Shown piece after piece: positions 58,046 to 64,000 of a DNA stretch of 64,000 nucleotides. Positions within the stretch are counted from its first letter, which is position 1, and each line of letters starts with the position of its first letter. Made by a program: the position numbers and the translations under genes. Below the pieces are notes generated by a model. That model saw nothing but the letters and a program-made list of their open reading frames with translations, had not been told where the DNA came from and ran no database searches. Source of the stretch: Acinetobacter calcoaceticus. GTDB lineage: Bacteria > Pseudomonadota > Gammaproteobacteria > Pseudomonadales > Moraxellaceae. Where the stretch lies: assembly GCF_016508255.1 (NCBI RefSeq), contig NZ_JADVKT010000010.1, positions 21,489-85,488 of the forward strand. Direction: 5' to 3'.

Positions 58046-60322
58046 ATGGCTTTATTGAATCATCAACGTCCACTTTGGGCATTACTTGCAGCAGCCCCAT
58101 TGATTGCGACAGTGAGCAGCAGCGTCTATGCCCAGACATGGAAGATCAATTTACGTGATGCTGACTTAACTGCATTTATTAATGAAGTTGCAGACATTAC
58201 GGGGAAAAACTTTGCAGTAGATCCGCGAGTGCGTGGCAATGTCACAGTCATATCGAATAAACCACTCAATAAAGATGAAGTTTATGATCTGTTCCTTGGG
58301 GTCTTAAATGTAAATGGGGTGGTGGCAATTCCTTCTGGGAACACTATCAAACTGGTGCCAGATAGCAATGTGAAAAATTCAGGAATTCCCTACGACTCTC
58401 GAAATAAAGTGCGCGGTGATCAAATTGTCACTCGCGTCATTTGGCTTGAAAATACTAATCCAAATGACTTGATTCCAGCACTTCGACCTTTAATGCCTCA
58501 ATTTGCACATATGGCTGCAATAGCAGGCACGAATGCGCTGATTGTTTCTGATCGGGCTACAAATATTTATCAACTTGAAAATATTATTCGTAACTTGGAC
58601 GGAACTGGCCAAAATGATATTGAAGCCATTAACTTGCAATCGAGTCAGGCGGAAGAAATCATTACTCAACTTGAGGCGATGAGTGCAACAGGAGCATCGA
58701 AAGATTTTAATGGTGCCCGTATTCGTATTATTGCAGACAATCGAACAAACCGTATTTTAGTAAAAGGCGACCCTGAAACACGTAAGCGCATTCGCCACAT
58801 GATTGAAATGCTGGATGTGCCTTCGGCAGACCGTTTAGGGGGCTTAAAAGTTTTTCGACTGAAATATGCAAGTGCAAAAAATTTATCTGAGATTTTACAA
58901 GGTCTCGTAACAGGACAAGCTGTTTCTTCATCAAATAACAATAAAAATTCATCTAACTCACCAAATTCGATGAATGGTTTAATGGGGAATAATCAAAATT
59001 CTGGTTCAAACACATCTGGGTCAAATGGCGCTTCAATTTCTACGCCTGCAATCAATCTAAGTGGTAATTCAAACAATAATAATCAGAACAATATCAGTAG
59101 CTTTAACCAAAATGGTATAAGCATTATTGCTGATAATGCCCAAAACTCCTTGGTTGTTAAAGCCGATCCACAGTTAATGCGTGAAATTGAATCTGCAATT
59201 CAGCAGTTAGATGTCCGCCGTCAGCAAGTCCTCATTGAAGCTGCAATTATTGAAGTCTCGGGAGATGATGCGGATCAACTCGGAATTCAATGGGCACTTG
59301 GCGATTTATCTAGTGGAATTGGTTTACTTAGCTTTAGTAATGTAGGTGCTAGTTTATCTTCTATTGCTGCTGGTTATTTATCCGGTGGCTCTGCTGGAGC
59401 GGCATCCGCTATTGCTGGTGGTGCTAATAAAGGTAATGGGGCAACTTTGGCTTTGGGTAATTTTGAGAACTCCCGTAAGGCTTATGGTGCATTAATTCAA
59501 GCACTCAAAACCAATACCAAATCAAACTTACTTTCGACTCCATCTATTGTGACGATGGATAACGAAGAAGCCTATATTGTTGTAGGCCAGAACGTTCCAT
59601 TTGTAACAGGGTCGGTCACTACCAATAGTACAGGTATTAATCCTTATACAACTGTTGAGCGAAAAGATGTTGGTGTGACATTAAAAGTTGTTCCACATAT
59701 CGGTGAAGGCGGTACAGTTCGTCTGGAAGTAGAGCAAGAAGTCTCTGCTGTTCAAGACAGTCGTGGGCAAGCAGCTGACTTGGTGACAAGTAAACGTGCC
59801 ATTAAAACTGCAGTTTTGGCCGAACATGGGCAGACTGTAGTGCTTGGTGGTTTAGTGTCAGATGACACGTCACTTTCAAGACAAGGTATACCCGGGTTGA
59901 GCAGTATCCCGTATGTTGGGCGATTGTTCCGATCAGATAATAGAAGCAATGTAAAACGTAACCTTCTCGTCTTTATTCATCCTACGATTGTAGGCGATGC
60001 AAATGATGTTCGCCGTTTATCACAGCAGCGTTATAACCAGCTTTATAGCTTGCAGTTAGCAATGGATAAAAATGGTAATTTTGCAAAATTACCTGAGCAG
60101 GTCGATGATGTTTACAATCAAAAGATGACTCCGCCAGGTGTTGCTTCCCAGCCAAAAAATTATCAACAGGTCCCTTCAGGTGGAAAAAATTCTACAGTAA
60201 CAACACCAGTGGCAGTAGAACCTGCGGTTCGAAAGCAAACCTTGCAGTTGCCTGATCCTGAAGTTAATCGTACTAAAAATACAGTAACAACAACGACACT
60301 GCGTCCCAGCACAGCACCGTAG
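58046..60322 (+). CDS. gspD: Type II secretion system secretin GspD
   Basis: The 758-residue precursor has a signal peptide (cleavage near VYA|QTW, residue 30). The N0 domain (INLRDADLTAFINEVADITGKN) and N1-N3 repeats follow, then the secretin core, which starts near VLIEAAIIEV (about 394) and contains VGQNVPFVTGS (about 513) and VVLGGLVSDD (about 595) with the C-terminal S-domain-like tail. A striking Asn/Ser-rich insert (about residues 292-355) lies within the N3 domain. The tail from about 690 is Pro/Thr/Val-rich. It forms the outer-membrane channel that secretes lipases and proteases. Confidence 0.94.
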   Translation: MALLNHQRPLWALLAAAPLIATVSSSVYAQTWKINLRDADLTAFINEVADITGKNFAVDPRVRGNVTVISNKPLNKDEVYDLFLGVLNVNGVVAIPSGNTIKLVPDSNVKNSGIPYDSRNKVRGDQIVTRVIWLENTNPNDLIPALRPLMPQFAHMAAIAGTNALIVSDRATNIYQLENIIRNLDGTGQNDIEAINLQSSQAEEIITQLEAMSATGASKDFNGARIRIIADNRTNRILVKGDPETRKRIRHMIEMLDVPSADRLGGLKVFRLKYASAKNLSEILQGLVTGQAVSSSNNNKNSSNSPNSMNGLMGNNQNSGSNTSGSNGASISTPAINLSGNSNNNNQNNISSFNQNGISIIADNAQNSLVVKADPQLMREIESAIQQLDVRRQQVLIEAAIIEVSGDDADQLGIQWALGDLSSGIGLLSFSNVGASLSSIAAGYLSGGSAGAASAIAGGANKGNGATLALGNFENSRKAYGALIQALKTNTKSNLLSTPSIVTMDNEEAYIVVGQNVPFVTGSVTTNSTGINPYTTVERKDVGVTLKVVPHIGEGGTVRLEVEQEVSAVQDSRGQAADLVTSKRAIKTAVLAEHGQTVVLGGLVSDDTSLSRQGIPGLSSIPYVGRLFRSDNRSNVKRNLLVFIHPTIVGDANDVRRLSQQRYNQLYSLQLAMDKNGNFAKLPEQVDDVYNQKMTPPGVASQPKNYQQVPSGGKNSTVTTPVAVEPAVRKQTLQLPDPEVNRTKNTVTTTTLRPSTAP

Positions 60323-60362
60323 TAGCATGTTATGATTGATAAAAAATGAATAGGACATACGC

Positions 60363-60992
60363 ATGACTTGGAAATTACAAGCAATTACTGGTGAAATTAC
60401 TGGCCAAGAAATTAGTGTTGATCGTGATATGTTGGTAGGGCGCCATCAAGATGCCGATGTGTTGTTACAAGCTGCTGAAATTTCACGTCGCCACGCTGCA
60501 TTGCTTTTAAAAGATCAATTGCTATGGGTGCAAGACCTTAATTCATCGAATGGTACATTCATAAACGATATTCGTATTGAGCAAGAAAAACAGTTGCATG
60601 ATGGTGATATTGTTCAATTTGCTAGCTTTAAATTCTCTGTGTTGGCACCTGCGCGGGAAATCGTAGATTTGCCTGAAATTGAAGTGGAGCCTGTAAATAC
60701 GGCATCAACGTCAGATTTAAGTGATCAAGGAATGCCAAGCCTTACTGAGCGTGCTGCAGAAGTAGAAGTTAGTCGTGATGGTATGCCGCAGAATATCTCT
60801 ATTCCAAAACCTGCACCGATCCCAGCAGGTGTAGATATTAATGCACAACCGCAACAGGCACTTGTTACTTTTGATGAGCCTGTTTCTCGTGTTGCTGAAG
60901 AAAAAGAGCAACAGAAGAATGCTTCAGTTGGTTTAATCACTATTATTATTTTAGTAATTTTAGCTTTATTGGCATGGTTATTCTTTAAATAA
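60363..60992 (+). CDS. FHA domain protein with C-terminal membrane anchor
   Basis: The 209-residue protein has an FHA domain (about residues 22-85) with the phosphothreonine-binding motifs VGRHQDADV and SRRHAALLL and LNSSNGTFIND. A disordered acidic and Pro-rich linker follows (100-180), and a single C-terminal transmembrane helix (VGLITIIILVILALLAWLFF) makes it tail-anchored with the FHA domain in the cytoplasm. It lies 40 bases after gspD and shares the transcript direction, ending at a terminator, so it may act with the secretion system, but no kinase is nearby. Function is unknown. Confidence 0.82.
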   Translation: MTWKLQAITGEITGQEISVDRDMLVGRHQDADVLLQAAEISRRHAALLLKDQLLWVQDLNSSNGTFINDIRIEQEKQLHDGDIVQFASFKFSVLAPAREIVDLPEIEVEPVNTASTSDLSDQGMPSLTERAAEVEVSRDGMPQNISIPKPAPIPAGVDINAQPQQALVTFDEPVSRVAEEKEQQKNASVGLITIIILVILALLAWLFFK

Positions 60993-61013
60993 TTCGTTGG
61001 TGCTTTTACAATC

Positions 61014-61039
61014 AAGGCATGCTAAACGCATGCCTTTTT
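61014..61039 (+). terminator. Intrinsic terminator after the FHA gene
   Basis: The stem AAGGCATGC/GCATGCCTT with a TAAAC loop and T tract ends the gspN-FHA transcription unit. Confidence 0.85.
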
Positions 61040-61057
61040 AATTTCGAGAAGAAGAAT

Positions 61058-61726
61058 ATGTCTGTTGCACAACTAAATAAGCGCGATTTAATTTTATTTG
61101 ATCTAGATGGAACATTGGTTGATTCTGCTGCTGATTTGTATAGGTCTATGAATTTAAGTTTAGAAGCGCTCAGTTGGCCATTGGTAACAGAGGTCCAAAT
61201 ACGAGAGTGGGTGGGTAAAGGAGCTTCAAAACTTTGTGAAAGTGTTCTGTTTCATATTTTTGGAAAATTAGATCCTGAACAACATAAAGTGTTATTACAG
61301 AAATTTGTAGAAATATACGGTGCAGAGCTTTGTGTAAATACTCAAATTTATCCAGGTGTGGCCGATTTTTTAAAGCATTGTAAAAATTTGAACATACAGA
61401 TGGCATGTGTTACCAATAAGCCTGTGAAACTTGCTCAAGGTTTACTTGATGCTTTGGAGCTTTCTTCTTATTTCCAAGTTGTACTTGGTGGAGATAGCTT
61501 GCCTGAAAGAAAACCGCATCCCTTACCACTGTTACATTGCATGCAAAGCTTAAAAATACCTGCTTCGCAATCGCTAATGATTGGCGATTCAAGTAATGAT
61601 ATTGAAGCTGCACGCCGTGCGGGAATTGATTGTATTGTGGTTAGCTATGGATATAATCATGGAGAAAATATCTATGATAGCCAACCTCAGCAAGTGGTTG
61701 ATAGTCTGGCTGAGTTAATTATCTAA
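61058..61726 (+). CDS. gph: Phosphoglycolate phosphatase (HAD family)
   Basis: The 222-residue HAD hydrolase has the catalytic LFDLDGTLVDSAADL (residues 11-25), CVTNKP (motif II, near 121), KPHPLPLLH and MIGDSSNDIEAARRAG (near 180), the Gph pattern. It removes phosphoglycolate formed in DNA repair. The longer frame from 61019 runs through the preceding terminator; GAGAAGAAG suits the ATG at 61058. Its stop TAA is in TAATG, starting a short ORF that leads to trpE, the same gph-trpE order seen in Pseudomonas. Confidence 0.9.
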   Translation: MSVAQLNKRDLILFDLDGTLVDSAADLYRSMNLSLEALSWPLVTEVQIREWVGKGASKLCESVLFHIFGKLDPEQHKVLLQKFVEIYGAELCVNTQIYPGVADFLKHCKNLNIQMACVTNKPVKLAQGLLDALELSSYFQVVLGGDSLPERKPHPLPLLHCMQSLKIPASQSLMIGDSSNDIEAARRAGIDCIVVSYGYNHGENIYDSQPQQVVDSLAELII

Positions 61727-61782
61727 TGAGTGAAATGGAGATCAGCATGAATAAGCGTATGGTTTTTCGATGGCGTGTCTAA
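61726..61782 (+). CDS. Possible 18-codon leader ORF before trpE
   Basis: An ORF starts at the ATG in TAATG of the gph stop; a second in-frame ATG at 61747 has GGAG six bases upstream. Both end at TAA 61782; the peptide from the second start is MNKRMVFRWRV, with one Trp. Downstream, ATCGAAAC occurs twice (61783-61790, 61810-61817), either copy able to pair with GGTTTTTCGAT (61761-61771), which encodes part of the peptide. No clear terminator hairpin or T run is seen, so a classical attenuator is not proven. Confidence 0.4.
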   Translation: MSEMEISMNKRMVFRWRV

Positions 61783-61835
61783 ATCGAAACTAGAAAAGCA
61801 CCGTTTTAAATCGAAACCATATTAGAGAACAATTC

Positions 61836-63329
61836 ATGACTACATTAGCGCAATTTGAACAACTTAAGGCTTCTGGCTACAACACCATTCCAGTTTATCG
61901 TCAACGCTTAGCGGATACAGAAACCCCGTTATCAGTGTTTGCCCGCTTTAAAGACCAAACACAAGCTTACTTATTTGAGTCTGTGGAGGGGGGAGAAAAT
62001 TGGGCGCGTTACTCTATGATCGGTTTGGGTGAGTCAACAGTTTTTTCATGTAATGCAGGTGTCTTGTCTATACAGCATGCTGATGGTTCAATCACACAAG
62101 AAGATTGTCTGGATCCGTTTCAATATATTCGTGAATTCCAGAAGCAATTTACAGTTCCATCTGCTGAGCTTTTGCCAGACCTACCAAGTTTTACTGGCGG
62201 GCTGGTTGGCTATTTGGGCTATGATGCGGTTCGTTATATTGAGCCGCGCTTAAAGAATGTGCCTGCGGCTGATCCAATTGCGTTACCAGACTTGTGGTTA
62301 ATGCTATCAAAGACGGTCATAGTTTTTGATAACCTTAAAGATACTTTATTTCTAATTGTCCATGCTGATGCGGCGCACGAACATGCTTATGAAGATGCTC
62401 AGCAAAAGTTAGATCAACTGGAACAGTTGTTGGCTACACCAGTTAGCTTGCAAGCTAAGCCGCATACACCACCTCATTTTGAATCGATTACGGGTAAAGC
62501 GAAATTCCTTGAGACAATAGAAAAGGTTAAAGAATATATTCGTGCGGGTGATGTTATGCAGGTTGTTCCTGGGCAACGCATGGTTTCTGACTTTGATGGA
62601 GAGGCTTTACAGGTTTATCGCGCTTTACGTCATTTAAATCCTTCACCTTATTTGTTCTTGGTACAGGGTCAAACAATTACGGATAAAAAACCATTCCATA
62701 TTGTAGGGTCATCACCAGAAATTCTCTCTCGTTTGGAAAATGGCATTGCGACAGTTCGCCCACTTGCTGGCACGAGACCGCGTGGAAAAACTAAAGAAGA
62801 AGATATCGCTTTAGAAAAAGACTTACTTTCTGATGAAAAAGAAATAGCAGAGCATTTAATGTTGATTGACCTTGGTCGAAATGATGTTGGTCGCGTTTCT
62901 AAAATTGGTAAGGTTAAAGTGACTGATCAAATGGTCATCGAGCGCTATTCACATGTCATGCACATTGTTTCAAATGTACAAGGTGAAGTACGTGATGATA
63001 TTGATGCACTAGATGTGTTTAAGGCAACCTTTCCAGCAGGTACTTTATCTGGCGCACCGAAAATTCGTGCAATGGAAATTATTGATGAAGTTGAGCCTGT
63101 TAAGCGTGGTGTTTTCGGTGGAGCAGTGGGGTATCTAGGGTGGCATGGTGAAATGGATATGTCGATTGCAATCCGTACATGTGTTATCCGTGATAAAAAA
63201 GTGTATGTACAGGCTGGAGCAGGCTTAGTTGCTGACTCAAACCCTGAATCAGAATGGAATGAAACACAAATAAAAGCTCGCGCAGTGATCAAAGCGGTTG
63301 AATTATCGTCAAACGGATTGATTTTATGA
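61836..63329 (+). CDS. trpE: Anthranilate synthase component I
   Basis: The 497-residue enzyme makes anthranilate from chorismate with glutamine via TrpG, the first step of Trp synthesis. The N-terminal Trp-feedback region has LFESVEGGENWARYSMIG (near residue 48; LFES where E. coli has LLES). The chorismate-binding domain has AGDVMQVVPGQRM (near 238), SPEILSRLENG (near 291), PLAGTRPRGKT, IDLGRNDVGR and FPAGTLSGAPKIRAMEII. trpG is not in the window. A hairpin follows, then the tRNA operon promoter. Confidence 0.96.
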   Translation: MTTLAQFEQLKASGYNTIPVYRQRLADTETPLSVFARFKDQTQAYLFESVEGGENWARYSMIGLGESTVFSCNAGVLSIQHADGSITQEDCLDPFQYIREFQKQFTVPSAELLPDLPSFTGGLVGYLGYDAVRYIEPRLKNVPAADPIALPDLWLMLSKTVIVFDNLKDTLFLIVHADAAHEHAYEDAQQKLDQLEQLLATPVSLQAKPHTPPHFESITGKAKFLETIEKVKEYIRAGDVMQVVPGQRMVSDFDGEALQVYRALRHLNPSPYLFLVQGQTITDKKPFHIVGSSPEILSRLENGIATVRPLAGTRPRGKTKEEDIALEKDLLSDEKEIAEHLMLIDLGRNDVGRVSKIGKVKVTDQMVIERYSHVMHIVSNVQGEVRDDIDALDVFKATFPAGTLSGAPKIRAMEIIDEVEPVKRGVFGGAVGYLGWHGEMDMSIAIRTCVIRDKKVYVQAGAGLVADSNPESEWNETQIKARAVIKAVELSSNGLIL

Positions 63330-63335
63330 GTTTTT

Positions 63336-63359
63336 AGCAGTTTTTTTTAAAAAACTGCT
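63336..63359 (+). terminator. Weak hairpin after trpE
   Basis: The repeat AGCAGTTTTTT/AAAAAACTGCT forms an A/T-dominated stem but has no T run behind it and abuts the tRNA promoter, so termination is doubtful. Confidence 0.35.
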
Positions 63360-63386
63360 TGCATCGTTTGGAAGTTTTGCTAAACT
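63359..63386 (+). promoter_or_regulatory. Promoter of the tRNA-tuf operon
   Basis: TTGCAT and TAAACT are separated by 16 bases, followed by GCACACCG, a GC-rich discriminator as found at stringently controlled stable-RNA promoters. The first tRNA starts about 40 bases downstream. Confidence 0.55.
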
Positions 63387-63427
63387 GCACACCGTTCCGA
63401 TACGAAACGTACGAAACACTAAGAAAC

Positions 63428-63503
<76 letters not shown>

Positions 63504-63557
63504 TCTTAAAAGTGTGAAGTTGTTGAGTGGAGAGCAACACTGAAATAAGTGTGAAGT

Positions 63558-63641
63558 GGTGAGATTCCCGAGCGGTCAAAGGGGGCGGACTGTAACTCCG
63601 CTACGAAAGTTTCGAAGGTTCGAATCCTTCTCTCACCACCA
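63558..63641 (+). tRNA. tRNA-Tyr (anticodon GTA)
   Basis: A class II tRNA of 84 nt with acceptor GGTGAGA/TCTCACC, a long variable arm, encoded CCA and anticodon loop CTGTAAC. Confidence 0.97.
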
Positions 63642-63678
63642 TTAACTTCGATTGAAGTGCTAAATATACCAGCATCGT

Positions 63679-63754
63679 GCGGGAGTAGCTCAGTTGGTAG
63701 AGCGGCAGCCTTCCAAGCTGCATGTCGCGAGTTCGACCCTCGTCTCCCGCTCCA
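63679..63754 (+). tRNA. tRNA-Gly (anticodon TCC)
   Basis: A 76-nt tRNA with acceptor GCGGGAG/CTCCCGC, encoded CCA and anticodon loop CTTCCAA between stems GCAGC and GCTGC. Confidence 0.96.
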
Positions 63755-63767
63755 TCGAAGGATAATT

Positions 63768-63842
<75 letters not shown>

Positions 63843-63875
63843 GATACAGTTTAGTAGATTTTCTACAAAGATTTA

Positions 63876-63901
63876 AAAAGCAGGCTTATTAGTCTGCTTT
63901 T
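63876..63901 (+). terminator. Hairpin between tRNA-Thr and tuf
   Basis: The stem AAAAGCAG/CTGCTTTT with a ten-base loop has only a four-T tail, so it is likely a partial terminator or processing site in the tRNA-tuf transcript. Confidence 0.5.
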
Positions 63902-63988
63902 CAAGTATTGGGTGTTTGATTTTTTAGGCGATATGTCGATGCTGGGTCTTACTCAGAATTGTGTTCGACGTAAACGAGGACTATAAAC

Positions 63989-64000
63989 ATGGCTAAGGCT
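63989..64000 (+). CDS. tuf: Elongation factor Tu, first four codons
   Basis: The window ends with ATGGCTAAGGCT, encoding MAKA, the universal EF-Tu N-terminus, preceded by GAGGA eleven bases upstream. The order tRNA-Thr, Tyr, Gly, Thr then tuf equals that of the E. coli thrU-tyrU-glyT-thrT-tufB operon, which makes the identification firm despite the truncation at the window edge. Confidence 0.88.

Overview
The window is a contiguous piece of core chromosome from an Acinetobacter of the calcoaceticus-baumannii complex. This rests on the AT-rich composition, an OccAB1-type OprD porin, the argH-algZ-algR-hemCD and xerD-dsbC-hom-thrC synteny shared with Pseudomonadales, a DNA adenine methylase of the A. 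baumannii AamA type, and genes matching gacA, pbpG, comM and feoAB as I remember them from A. baumannii. The exact species cannot be fixed by reading alone. No IS element, prophage, integron, CRISPR array or resistance island is visible.

Layout. 1-9 kb: acyl-CoA synthetase, small membrane proteins, pyrophosphatase, two outer-membrane channels (OprD and a TorF-type porin) separated by a gene-poor AT-rich stretch, an FMN reductase, an intact comM and ubiK. 9-15 kb: a sigma-54-like promoter driving glnK-amtB, then nrdR, ribD, an adenine methylase and ribE. 15-26 kb: holC-pepA diverging from lptF-lptG, then gpmI, an S41 protease, pilS-pilR and gacA. 26-37 kb: pbpG, hom-thrC, dsbC, xerD, and a feoA-feoB-small-protein operon with a Fur-box-like promoter, then murD and ftsW. 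37-47 kb: dksA-gluQ (gluQ carries an in-frame palindromic repeat), nudF-cpdA, thiC with a TPP riboswitch, a TetR/EamA exporter pair, a TolC-family channel and phoU. 47-56 kb: a candidate sRNA, yggX, argH diverging from algZ-algR, hemC-hemD-hemX-hemY, a thioesterase and an H-NS-type protein. 56-64 kb: gspN-gspC-gspD, an FHA protein, gph, trpE with a possible leader ORF, four tRNAs and the first codons of tuf.

Together the genes serve housekeeping (cell wall, LPS export, heme, riboflavin, thiamin, Trp, Arg and Thr synthesis), nitrogen and iron acquisition, envelope transport and global regulation (GacA, DksA, H-NS, PilSR, AlgZR). I found no obviously new multi-gene system. The best leads are small: a three-hairpin repeat translated as an N-terminal extension of GluQRS; a roughly 90-nt minus-strand sRNA candidate between phoU and yggX; a short Trp-containing ORF before trpE; and several start sites that differ from the longest ORF (feoA, gacA, phoU, lptF, cpdA, dksA).
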